From Rosellinia necatrix (lineage: Eukaryota; Ascomycota; Sordariomycetes; Xylariales; Xylariaceae), in the NCBI GenBank assembly GCA_021209875.1, contig JAGYVD010000006.1:868001-932000 (forward strand): a stretch of DNA of 64,000 nucleotides, read 5' to 3'. The notes under the pieces are model-generated. The model had not been told where the DNA came from. It made no database searches and saw only the letters and a list, made by a program, of their open reading frames with translations. Numbering within the stretch: the stretch's first letter is position 1; each line of letters begins with the position of its first letter. Below are positions 14,014 to 24,929 of the stretch, one piece after another. The translations under genes and the position numbers were made by a program.

Positions 14014-15724
14014 AAGCCCAGCCTCGGAAACCGGGCTCTGGCTTTATCACAGCCGACGATGAACTTACCGCCTTCGTCTAGTAGTCGATGGCTGGGGCAA
14101 GACCTCCGTACTTCGGTCCCGCGACGGAAATGCTATTCGTGCTCGCCGTCGGCAGAGTGTGGCGCGTCACGGGCCTTGCCTTGCCATGGAGCGGGCGGCC
14201 CACGACCCTCCAGGCGCTATTGCCACGAAATCCCGAGCGGTCGTAGACCCCTACGACATCGGACCCGGCGTACCACGGGCGCTCGCCAGATCCGGGGACT
14301 ACCGGTTTTTTCCCTCGCCGAATGCGCTCTATCACGGGACGTCAGGTTAGGTTCGCGGACCGACCAGAATCCCGTACAAGCCCAACCTCTCGAGTTGGGT
14401 GGGATTAGGGATGTCGTAGACGGCCACGGCCAGACACTTTGGCCTAGGCTAGCGTATTCATACTTACCTACTACGTTGCTCCGCCGTGGGACGACTTGTG
14501 TGTTGCCATTTATCCAGGTGCGAAACGACGCCGGGGCACCGGGGGCAGATGGCGAATTCCTTCAACATGCAACGCGCATCGGCTACCTACCTGGTTAGCG
14601 CGATGGTAGTCCATATAGACACTAATAGCTGGAAGCGAGAATCGGACTCCTCAAATCTTTGTTTGGGCGAAGAAGCTTCTTTATTGGGCTTGACCAAGAG
14701 ACCAAAACGCGAAATACCTCATTGCTTTTACCTGTCCGCCTTCGGGTTGGTTTCCGGCCGGCTCGGTCGGTGGAAGGGCTGCACCTCTGTATCTCTTTGG
14801 GTACCGTTTCGGCGACATGTGGGATTGCGACATCAGACAAGGTCCTAGGCCGAATAGAAATGTTGCCTTTGAGAGTACATCTTGATAGGCGACAATGCGC
14901 CTATAAGAAAAAGTAGCTTTACTAACACTATCGTACTGACTTGTTTGCCTTTATATGTTAGTAGGGATGGTGCGGGTCTTTTGGATGTTTCTATCCCACA
15001 TCCGGTGCCGAACAACACCTAAAGGGCGCCAAAAGGGAGAATGAATGATTGTATTGCATGGCTCGGCAGGTAGCCAAGGTTAACTACGGTACCTAGCCGT
15101 GCGTATGCATAAGTAGTAGAGAAGCTCTGGGGCTAATTGGAAAAGCGTATACCTAGGTAATGGGCTTGTTTAGATGATACTAGCTCTATCAAGACACTGG
15201 GTATTTCAAGTGGTGCCTTTGATATAATAAATCCACAACGATCTACTGTAGATTAATTTCTTCAATGGTTCTTGTTCGGCAATTACCTAATGCATACATG
15301 TATACCTGCCTCAGGATGCAGAAAGCGTATAGACATAGATTGGATTCCCACTTGTACCACGCCGTAAGTAGTGCTTCAAGACGGCCGGACCCGTTAGTAC
15401 GTGTTTGAGACTGAAGACATGTCAAATCATGTTGAAATTTGTGCGCACCTACTTTATGTATATGGCGATCCAACCAACTCGTGGGGGGTGATTTTTTTCA
15501 ATTTTTGTCCGGGTGACCCGTCAGCACGGTATGGCTAAGAGCCCACGAGATCCTGATCTTGTCGATGCCACGTAGTCATGAACAGTGGCTGTCGCTCGGT
15601 GTAAGCCAGGTGGGCACACCGCTCCGCTGGCGGGGGGATCCCTTATGTAATTGTCGTGGTGGTCTAGATCGGGGACGAGCCTCACGATGATCCTGCCTTG
15701 CTACGGTATATAGGGCCAAGGCAT

Positions 15725-15816
15725 GTGCACACACACACGCACACATACGCACACACACACACATACGCACACACACACATACGCACACACACACACATAC
15801 GCACACACACACATAT

Positions 15817-15853
<37 letters not shown>

Positions 15854-15860
15854 TACATAC
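15725..15860. repeat. Complex CA/ACATACGC microsatellite
   Basis: About 136 bp of CA repeats with a recurring CATACGCA interruption, so that a longer period of roughly 16-22 bp is visible within the tract. Its minus-strand frames are pure Cys/Val and are not genes. Confidence 0.9.
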
Positions 15861-16545
15861 CGAAGATAGACATGTAGGTAGGCATCACATCTTACGCCAA
15901 GCCGAAGATATGATTATGGCGCCTGTCCGCACAAGCCGGCACACGCGGCAACATTGCGAGATAGACGCTCCTTGGCCAGCCTGTTTCACCATGAACGACC
16001 ACAGCTTACCCTTGTCGGTATGTGTACAGCATGTCCGTACTAAGAAAAAGAAGAAGAAGAAAAAAAAAGTTTTTGACTCTTTGGCCTTCTTAAAGTCATC
16101 GTGTAATTTCCGAAACAGGCGGTCTGGACGAGAACCAATTTTTTTTTTTTTTCACTACGGGGACAAGACAACTGCACAAGGCTAGGAATAGGAAAGGCTT
16201 GGGGGGAACCCGATCTAATGCAGGTGAGAATTGGTGCTGCGTGACCGAACGGGCGAGTAAGGATGCAGAGATGGGCTGTGTCGGGGTGCGGTCTCTGCCC
16301 CCGATGACCGTTTGGGTCCCGACCCAGCGCAGTGGTAGGCTACGACAACTCTGATTGCTAGGTACTTTTTTGCGCTGCATGCGGCGATCCAACAGATTAC
16401 TACCACGATACCGACAACGCGGATGACGCGGCGGAAGAAGACACAGCGTCGGGAACGAGCTGGGCAGGAAACCCGCATTAACGCCTCCTTCGTTCGTCGT
16501 TCCCGGATCCTGGGTCCGGCTTTCGACCGCTTTTCGAACACATAT

Positions 16546-16567
16546 GTATACACACACACACACATAG

Positions 16568-16602
<35 letters not shown>

Positions 16603-16610
16603 CACACACT
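16546..16610. repeat. CA/TA compound microsatellite
   Basis: CA units followed by about thirteen TA units and again CA. The TA core is self-complementary and likely to be unstable. Confidence 0.9.
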
Positions 16611-17849
16611 AATGAGTATACCCATAACTGCATTGCGAGATCTATCGAACATGTTTCTAAAATGAGCGGCATGCATATGAATGGTGCCTCGTTAAAAGGG
16701 GTGGTAGATTTTGTTTACTTGAAAAATCAAGAATGATGAAATGAATGAGTCAGCGAGTGAGATTATGGCTCAGGTTGTATAACTATAACATCATTTCGGT
16801 CTGCCTGGGTTGGGTTTAAGTCTCGTCTATCTTGGTGACGGTACTTGAATGTAGATCGGGAACACCCCGCGTTCGGCGACATCGCACCCCCAATCAGTTT
16901 GATCCAGCTTCGCCTGGTGAGGCAGGTCGGTGTGCAAGGGGGTTGGGGCTACTTGATCGCAGGTTTTCCTTCAATCCTGGCTTGTGCGACAAGGATGGGG
17001 GAGGGCATTGGATAGGTGGCTAGACGTTTGTCATATTCCGACGACCGAGGACATCAAAGCTTCTGTCCCGAGAGAATGGCTCACCAAGGACGGGCTGGGA
17101 CATCAGCTGAGATAAACAATCATCACTGGTCAGCGCTATCCAGCCCCGGAACCCTGGGCCTGGAATTGGCGTTGCGCCCCTCCAGGCCCCAAGGGGAAGG
17201 GTCCGAAGAAGGGGAGAGGGGAGAGGGGGGGCAACGATACTTGCCGGCGACCAGTCATCCGCGAGCAACTGGGTCTAGGTATGCAAGTACATAGTGTACT
17301 ATGTGGGTGGCTTGACTTGGTACTGTTGTGTCTCGCTTGGGCCTCGTAGACCACACAGGCTTCTCTGCCTTTGTTCTCTCTGGCCATGCCTCTTTGATCT
17401 CGCTTCGCTTCGTGTCTCCATGCCATGTCTTCACCGTCCCCGGTTGGCCTTCCGGTCCCTCTCTCCCTATCCTTGCATTGCTAGATTGCGTTCGAGATTT
17501 GGGAAATCCCGCCCGGTTTCTAGAAGCATTTAAAGAGACCCTCCCCACACTTCCCAGTACAGTAACAGCTCAGTGTAGAACTACTTACCTAGACTAGAAC
17601 CATCTTTCCTACCTTGCCTTAGGGAACTTGGTTATCCCGGAGAGCAGCCAAAATCGGTGACCCCCTGCCGCGCTTCGTCAGGTCGCCCAATCAATAAATT
17701 TTCCCCTTCCTTCTCCTTGGCTGTTCGCTCGAGCCCGTTGCGCGCCTGTGAGCTTTTTCCTCTCTTCACCACAAATCCAATTCTGCCGTCGGACCCCCCA
17801 GCAATCCATATCCTCCGTTCGCCCTAACGCGAGTCGCGTGCTGAACACC

Positions 17850-19163
17850 ATGGCCTCCACTCACGGCAGCACCTCTGACTGGATCACGGAGAGGACCGGC
17901 ATGTCCCTGAACACGGGCGCGGACCGGCATCCGTGGGAGGGTGGACGAAGGTGAGAGCAATGCCAGACGACTTGCACGGGCTGACGCGGGCCGAGCCATC
18001 GGATCTACTGACCCCCGGTTCTTAGATATCACACATATCGCGAGGGTCGCTACAGTCTGCCGAACGATGAGATCGAGCAACAGCGAGAAGAGCTCATGCA
18101 CATCTTGGTGATGGACATTCTAGACCAGCAGCTGTACCTGGCACCCATGGCTGAGCCACCCAAAAAGGTCATGGACCTTGCGACCGGTATAGGGTTATGG
18201 GCCATCGAAAGTAAACAACCTCTGCTCGCCGCCCCAACTTGTCCACGGCATTACTAACTACAGCGGTTCCAGTGGGAGACCGATACCCAGACGCCAACAT
18301 CATGGGTATTGATCTCAGCCCCATCCAACCAACGTCGTATGTCCATGTTGTATCTCTTCTAAGATAGCTAGCATAGTTAGCTAACAAGTAGAAAAGGGTT
18401 CCGCCAAACGTAACGTTTCAAGTGGATGACGTCGAAGACACGTGGGTAAGTGCCTTTCCTAGTTAGACGATTTAGTTGGTTACCATGACGGTCGCTCATT
18501 AGCGTGGTGGAAGTAGGTCCAAGATAACGATTATGACTTTATTCACATGCGCGAAGCTTCTGCGTATATGAGGTCAACTCCGGACGTCATCGAAAGTGTG
18601 TTTGCGTAAGTGTTGACATCTCCACGAACAGGCCAAGGTCACGAAAACTGTGAACGCGATGCTCAACTAATGCCCTCGTTAGACACCTGAGACCTGGCGG
18701 CTGGTTCGAACTGCAGGAATTCCACTGGGTGGCCGAGAAGGAGGACGGTACTATAGACCCCGACGTCCCGGTCAACAAATACATGGAGCACATGATGTCT
18801 GCGGCCGCGACGACCGAGGGCCGAAAGATCCCCATCGTGCCAGACATTGGCGATATCATGAAGCGGGCCGGATTCGTAGACATCGAGAAAAGAACCTACC
18901 GCGTCCCCTACGGTACATGGCCTACGGATCCGATAGCGCGACGGCGCGGCGCCGTCCTCAGTGTCAACGCCGAGCTGCTATTACCTACGAGCGACAAGGT
19001 CCTGGGCTACATCGGCGTGACGCCCGAGCAGGCGGAGACCCTCTACGCCAACTGTATCAAGATGTTTCACGACAGCTCGATACACTGTTTTGCCACGTAC
19101 TACGTGTGGTGTGGGCGGAAACCCGAGGAAAGCGACGACCCGATAAGCGACATGGACCGGTAG
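17850..19163 (+). CDS. LaeA-like SAM-dependent methyltransferase
   Basis: Six exons join in frame: 17850-17950, 18026-18210, 18273-18336, 18397-18445, 18517-18605 and 18683-19163, giving 322 residues. The introns are 60-77 bp. The protein starts with a short variable region, then a YHTYREGRY-type block usual in fungal LaeA-like proteins. The SAM-binding motif I is DLATGIG (residues 84-90), followed by GIDLSPIQP, a VDDVEDTW block and LRPGGWFELQE (motif III region). Fungal LaeA-like enzymes bind S-adenosylmethionine; some regulate secondary metabolism and others methylate small molecules or proteins. No biosynthetic backbone gene lies nearby, so a cluster role is not supported. The second acceptor was set at 18271-18272 instead of 18262-18263, because it restores the family's WAIE-x-DRYP spacing. 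Substrate unknown. Confidence 0.88.
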
Positions 19164-20803
19164 TATTCGAGGAAACCTAGGCATAAGTTCGCTGGGGGTG
19201 GGAGGGGGAATGTTGTGGTAATGATCTAATGATTGACTGGCGGTTGGATTGGTTTGTTTCTCGATATTTTTAAGGAGCAGGCGGGAGTATCCCCTCAGTG
19301 GTTTCGACTCAACTTTCCCTCCGGAGGTGATTCGAAATCCGCCATACGCACTATTACGTTCAGATAGCGCCAGCCTGTTGCCCTCCATTGGCCCAAGCAC
19401 GCTAATCTTGGGGAATCCCCGCTTACTAAGCATTTGCTTAGAGCCACTATACCCGCGCTTGATTTATAACGCCATCCGGATGTATCCATGATGTCCATAT
19501 AGGCGGCATTCTCTTCTCGGGATTCTTGACTTCAAAAAGGTGGGGTTAGGAGTAGCGGTAATGGGAACGATCGATGTTATCGACGGCTAGCTGCCGGACT
19601 CACGTCCACGATGCAAATCGCTAGCTCGACGACGGCATTCATCATATCCTAGGAAAGGAAAAAGGGAAGATTACCAGACTCCGTCACTAGTACTTTAGCA
19701 AATTGGATGACTCCGTGCTGCCATAGTCAAATGTCTGTGAAATCGATGTGGCCCGATTTCTAGCAACATAAAACAAATATGCTCATCATATATGACGCTG
19801 CATTTAGATTCGTGTCGTACCTCCAGTCCTCTTAGCAGGCACTCATGATATATAGGGCATTGCACCGTTTATCAGTATCGCGGCCTGCGGGTTATCTAGC
19901 TATAGCCTTGAGGACATACTTGCCCACGGCCCATGACGGGTGTTATAAGCCGAGGCTTTAGGTCGGTGTTTCCGTGTTTATGGAGGATGCCTGTTTTGGG
20001 CGGACGGGTAACCTATGAGATGTGTTGGTGAGGATATGGTTCTGCTCTGTGCCATATATGCGTGACTAAAAGGAGAGGGAGACGGTCTGTTCCCATCCAG
20101 GCCACCCCCCAAATAAATTGGCGACTGAAGTCCCTGTCATCTAGAACTAAGAAGGTGAAACTCAGCTGGGTAGGTAGGCACCGACTTAAGTACTTAAGCT
20201 AGGTAGCCTGTCGCTATTGGGTTCAGGGGAGAAAGCAAGGAAGGATGGAAAGAAACCGGGGTGAACCGTCGGCTATAATACGAGTTATTCGGCCCTTTGC
20301 CTACCATAAACGTAGGTATGCAAACACTCAAAGTAGAAAGGCACGACACAGATTTAACATTACAGAGAAACTAGCTACGACATATCTCGGTCACTGTTGC
20401 CACTTTGCTGATTTAATCGATCTAAATAGTCCTCGATAGGAAGGTGCGGTATGGCATAGGTGGGTACATAGTAGGTAGATGGGCAGAAGACAACTTGAAC
20501 CTACCTGCCCATTATACATGGAAGGCGTATTCCACGAGGTATCAATACCTCTACCCCCCTAAATTTTTCTTGTTCCTTTGCTCTATTATATTCATCTTTA
20601 TCTCTTATGTATTCCATTCTCTCACCCACCATATTTCTTGCGCTATTGACAACTTTGGTCGCTTATATACCCCTCGCTTGTTCTGGCATATTATTTCCCA
20701 GGGAGCCACGCGCCTACCAGCCTCAGAGCATACACATACAAGCAACATTAGCGAGCTACCCACCCCGCATAGAACTACTGTTCGACATTGACTTGCATCC
20801 TCA
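19164..20803. other. Intergenic, no gene seen
   Basis: Between the methyltransferase and the secreted-protein gene. There is no credible exon. The right part (20160-20520) contains several TAGGTAGG/CTACCTG words and pyrimidine-rich leader sequence just before the next start codon, consistent with a promoter. Confidence 0.6.
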
Positions 20804-21478
20804 ATGGAGTGTATTGTTCAAGCCCTAGTCGCCCTGACTGTCATGGTCCCGGTACTGGCGGCACCTGGTTTCTTTCCTGACCCTCTCCATCAGCAGCCCA
20901 TGGCCAAAGCAGAAGACTCACTGGGAGGCACTCGCCCTTCTTTTATCGACTTGTCTTCACCAATCCGACGAGTTTCGCCATACTCACCTGCCGAGGCGAG
21001 CATTCTGTCTTCGTCGCTCGAGCTACGGAAGCACAAGAAGTCTCCCAGTCCAAATCCCTGCACCTCGGGAGACCGCTATTGTCATGGCTCGCTGGATCAA
21101 GTTCTGTTCTGCAACGAAGATCGCCAATGGGTCAAATACAGCGAGTGCCCAGCCGGTACATTCTGCCATCGTTTGCACTTGGTGTGTGTCCCCGAGCCCC
21201 CTCCCGCAGCCTTCGTACCGCGCGTGCCCAGCGAACGAGACGTTGGTGCTGGCCCTGCTCAATGCAAGGAGGGAGACAGGCGATGCAGCGTATCGTTCAA
21301 CCGAGTCGACAGATGCAACCGAAGCCACGACTGGGTGACTTACCATGACTGCCGCAAATCTGAAGTTTGTGATGATGCCATTTTTGAATGTCTTCCGAGA
21401 ATCACCAAGTCACCTTTCGAACCGTTGACAGAACCTGGTGTTATATCAGATGGCGATTTTGATGATTTGGTGGCGTAA
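20804..21478 (+). CDS. Secreted protein with two six-cysteine repeats
   Basis: Single exon, 224 residues. Residues 1-20 form a signal peptide (hydrophobic core, small residues before APG). A low-complexity linker with basic stretches (RR at 55-56, RKHKK at 75-79) follows. Two repeats then share the exact cysteine spacing C-x6-C-x9-C-x11-C-x5-C-x6-C: C86/93/103/115/121/128 and C154/161/171/183/189/196. Both have GDR after the first cysteine, a CN after the third and W-V-x-Y before the fourth. The pattern recalls small chitin-binding (CBM19-like) or effector-type disulfide modules. No catalytic domain is attached. The function is probably extracellular, perhaps glycan binding or host interaction; this is inference. 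The acidic tail ends DGDFDDLVA. It sits alone in gene-poor DNA. Confidence 0.8.
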   Translation: MECIVQALVALTVMVPVLAAPGFFPDPLHQQPMAKAEDSLGGTRPSFIDLSSPIRRVSPYSPAEASILSSSLELRKHKKSPSPNPCTSGDRYCHGSLDQVLFCNEDRQWVKYSECPAGTFCHRLHLVCVPEPPPAAFVPRVPSERDVGAGPAQCKEGDRRCSVSFNRVDRCNRSHDWVTYHDCRKSEVCDDAIFECLPRITKSPFEPLTEPGVISDGDFDDLVA

Positions 21479-23227
21479 TTACCCTTGTCTAGCCCCAAAC
21501 TTCCCTCCCGCTTCCTACGACAACCTACCCAGTCTCTGTGGCTTCTATTTCTCTTTTTCTCTTTCCAATCCTAACCCCTGTGTTGGTGAGGACGATACTG
21601 GAAGTTCGTTGATTGTCGAATGAACGCGACTATGGAGGAACGATGGAATAGAGACTAATAGGAATCATTAACCTGTATCCCTTTTATCATAGAGGCAATA
21701 CAATACCTCTGATTCATTTTACCGGTTATCTCTTCATTAATTTGTCTTAATGAGTGGGATTCCGTGCTCTAGCTGATGTATCTGTATGCGCTATAACTGA
21801 ACGAACTGGGAGACATATATGATACGCATGAAACGAATCAAGACAGAGCCAATGAGGTAAATGCGTAAAAGAGAGAATCCAGGGGGTATGAAGCATCAAA
21901 AATTCTGTCCCCCCACCCCTCCCTGTCCCTCCTGCCATTGTCTTGCGCTGATATACCCCCACGCCTATCTAGAAGCCCTGGGAAGCTTTGTTCCTCAGAC
22001 TAGCCGCAATTAAGCGCTTTCGATAGGACTGAGGATGAAAGATGAAAGACTATCAGATGATGGCAAAAAAGCCGCGTTACGAAGAGCAGCGCGAGCCTTG
22101 TCAGATTGGATTGGGTTGGGTTAGATTAAGGACTGTTTTGTTTCTGCCCTCCTGGTCACATTATCTCTACACAGGGTGGGCTAGCTAGCTACATGTGTGA
22201 TATAGTGATTCCTGCTCTCGCCCCTGAGGGGGGGAGTGACCCGATTCCACCGTCTTTTCGAACTTAGTTGGTATATTGGACCGCCGGACGCTTCCCTGTC
22301 CAAGGAACAGGGGTTGTTCGTTCCCGCTCCTGATGCTTCTCATATACCGTACACAAACCTACAAACCCACTATATCCGCGTATGTAACGTAATGTAATGT
22401 TATGTGGCATCCAATCAGCCGAGACGCTCCCGCCTGAACTCCCGTCCCGATCATCAAACTGACACCAGACCAGAAAACGACCGGATATCAGTGCTATCAT
22501 GAACCACCTTCTTTTTTTCTATCAGAACAAAAAAAATCAAACGAACAATAATAAAATGAAGACGAAATAAAGTATAACGACGTGCCATGAAGATGCCGCT
22601 CAACGCCCGCCCAACCTGACATGTTCCTTCCGACGAAAATGCAACGGGCCAAACGGTAAAGCGCCAACGATCAAGTACAGCCTGAGTAATGAGCAGGCCG
22701 AACTAGGCGGTTATAAGGATGTAGTTGCCAAGAATTTGGCCTTTGGGTATCCGAGTCCAATTGTTAATCCTGTGACGTTCATCGCGCGCATGTGCGCTAT
22801 CAGAGACCGGATAGTATATGACATTTCGTACTCTCGTCTTGTGGGGACCGAGTGACTTTCCGGCCAAGGCATAAGAAGGGAAATTAAAGAAACCGTCACC
22901 AGAACGCCGTCTATGCACCATAATGCAGGGCTTGTGGGGTATGAAACCCAGACCTTGACGAGTATAGAGGAGGCCGAATTCCTCATTATCCCCCGCGGGT
23001 ATATCGTCTTTAACTCCGAGAAAAATGTGTAAAAGAAACATGACGAGTGAAGAACCGCGCCGAAACCCAAGGGTATGACCCCGAGATCTTGTTTAGGGAT
23101 GACTCGTCTCGCTTGGATCTGCGACATTAAACGCTTTTCAACTTGCCTAGAAAGAGGAGTAGGTAGTGTTGCTACCACAGCTAATTGGCGGAATTGGAAG
23201 TCAATGAATCAGTCTCGACAAGGATAT
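21479..23227. other. Intergenic between convergent genes
   Basis: Holds the downstream regions of the secreted-protein gene (plus strand) and CAF40 (minus strand). The minus-strand frames at 22703-23178 contain no recognisable domain. An A-rich patch at 22520-22570 may belong to a 3' untranslated region. Confidence 0.55.
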
Positions 23228-24405
23228 TTAGGCCAGGCGGTGGGTTTCGCCACCGGCAGTTTCGATAACAGTATCCGAGAGGTTGATCAATAGCTGTGCG
23301 AGGCAACGCTTAGTTGCCGCGTCGTCACGAAGCACAGAGCTGAAAGTGGCATCGCGAAGCGGCTCTGGTAGGCATTGGCGAAGAGCTTCTCGGGCGCGTG
23401 CGTTGTCACTCAGGCGCAAAAAGCAGCGTACGACGTGCTTTAGTAGCCGGGCGGTTTGCTGCTCGACCAACTGACCGACCATATTGCTCAGCACGGTGCC
23501 CACTGCGTAGAAGCGCTCGTAGGTGGCGCAGATATAGTTCAGACCGTTGTCGTCGAGCAGAATCTTCTGCACGATGAAGATAGCCACGGTCTTGCTAAGC
23601 TCTGACCCGGTCTCCATGATACGGAGACAAAGCGGGATAATTTCGGTGGTGAGTAGGAAGTTGATCACCTCGCTGGAATCGTTCTTAACAAGCGCGCCGA
23701 TGACACCAAGGGAAGTCAGCCGCAAATACTCGAAAGGGCGCGATTTGGAGGTTGTGTTAAGGAATGGGTATAAGAAGAGGGGGATATGAGCTGCATAAAT
23801 CGTGATTAGAAATGTCTCCTTCTAGGGCATGGTGGGGAGGGGAAGGAGAGGGGAGGTCACACCGTTCAGGAACAGGGTCCGAGTATCGTTATGAGACGCT
23901 ACACATTGGAGCAATGCGAGGGCATTACAGACCCTGTTAGAGGCGGCGGCGGTAAGCTGCGAGGGGTTTAAAAGGTTGTACACTGAGATGATCTCCTGCA
24001 TGAGGGAGGTCATGACACCTGGGGGATCGCGGATTAGCGGACGGGTTGCTCTGTGTATGGGATTACGCGGGGTAAGGTACCAAACGAGTGCCACAGGATC
24101 ATGGCCAGTTCAGGGACCTGCTCGCGCTTTTTGCTGAGCTCCAGAAGAGCGGCTTCGCGCGTGGTCTCGTTAAGAAGGTCGGCGACGAAGCCCATGGTGC
24201 GGCGGTTGTCGTCAGTCAGGGTCTCCATGCCGGTTTCCTGGAGATGCCCGCCCATGGACGCACCCATGTTGGGGCCGCCTTGGATACGGCCATGATGCTG
24301 TTGGGCGGCGTTGATGGCAACCTGCTGCGCCTGATGTTGGTAGTTGGACGATGGATGCATCCACGGCTGGTCGGGATGGCTGTAATGGTGCTGCTGGGCA
24401 TACAT
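23228..24405 (-). CDS. CAF40: CCR4-NOT complex subunit CAF40/RCD1 (CNOT9)
   Basis: Three exons join in frame: 24405-24081, 24018-23863 and 23790-23228, giving 347 residues. The introns are 62 and 72 bp. The first 60 residues are rich in Gln, His and Gly ([11 protein letters not shown]). The rest is the armadillo-like Rcd1 domain, with [39 protein letters not shown] and [17 protein letters not shown], which are strongly conserved from yeast to human. The protein docks on the NOT1 scaffold and recruits RNA-binding proteins and GW-type or Bam-type peptides for mRNA deadenylation and decay. The start at 24405 is the first ATG after an in-frame TGA. A spliced upstream exon is possible, since a good acceptor (ACCACAG) lies about 45 bases upstream. 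Family identity is essentially certain. Confidence 0.94.
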
Positions 24406-24683
24406 TGTGGCAGCGGGCAGCTTTGGTTGGCGTGGAGGGAATGCTGTGGTGTGGGATCACGGTCAGGCGCCGGCAGCCTCTGGTGTCTGTCGATGGGCCC
24501 TGACGTCGGGATGCTTCTGGATCTATTGGGCCGGTAGACGGACGATATGGTAGCAGCGCAGACGGACGTGTGGAGACGCCGACAACGACTGACTGTTGTA
24601 GGGGCGTTCGCAGCGTCAGTTTGGGCACAGATATCAGGGACTATATTGACCGGGAGGCAAGTCGCCGTGGACACGAATATGGA

Positions 24684-24729
24684 CGTAGGCGTAGGCGTAG
24701 GCGTGGGCGTCGGTGTGAGCGTGGGCGTG
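24684..24729. repeat. 6-bp GTAGGC/GTGGGC minisatellite
   Basis: About eight units of a degenerate hexamer (GTAGGC, GTGGGC, GTCGGT) in the leader of CAF40. On the minus strand it would read as alternating Arg/Leu or Pro/Thr codons. Confidence 0.85.
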
Positions 24730-24836
24730 AACGAGAATGCAGGCGACGCCGGGAATATGCCTTGGCGGCGAATTCGAGTATGGCGTTCGAAGTAGTTATT
24801 GGGGACTCGGGTCGAATGGTGTGGCGGCAGTGGTAA

Positions 24837-24929
24837 TGCTGATGATGCTGGTGATGCTGGTGATGCTGATGGTGCTGATGGTGGTGTTGGCGGTGATGCT
24901 GGTAGTGGTGGTGGTGGTGGTGGTGATGG
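24837..24929. repeat. GATGCTG-GTG trinucleotide-type repeat
   Basis: Degenerate GATGCTGGT and GGTGGT units. On the minus strand they form CAC/CAT/CAG triplets (His/Gln). This resembles the His/Gln repeat in the first exon of the neighbouring KIN1-type gene. Confidence 0.85.

Larger units (their letters stand above)
10262..17849. other. 7.6-kb gene-poor stretch with a coding relic
   Basis: Upstream of the antiporter start there is leader and promoter DNA with ACCTACCT words (around 10500). Apart from the broken reading frame at about 13.6-14.0 kb (listed separately), no exon chain or domain is recognisable. Open frames are short, and the 15.7-16.6 kb part is occupied by microsatellites. Codon use and frame continuity give no sign of an intact gene. 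Confidence 0.6.

Noticed and set aside
15576..15888. Minus-strand Cys/Val-rich frames
   Set aside because: They are pure translation of the CA microsatellite at 15725-15860.
17850..21478. Secondary-metabolite cluster around the LaeA-like gene
   Set aside because: No backbone enzyme, tailoring enzyme, transporter or pathway regulator is visible within 10 kb on either side.
24212..24674. Minus-strand frames of 138 and 152 codons
   Set aside because: They overlap CAF40 exon 1 in other frames and look like shifted low-complexity sequence.
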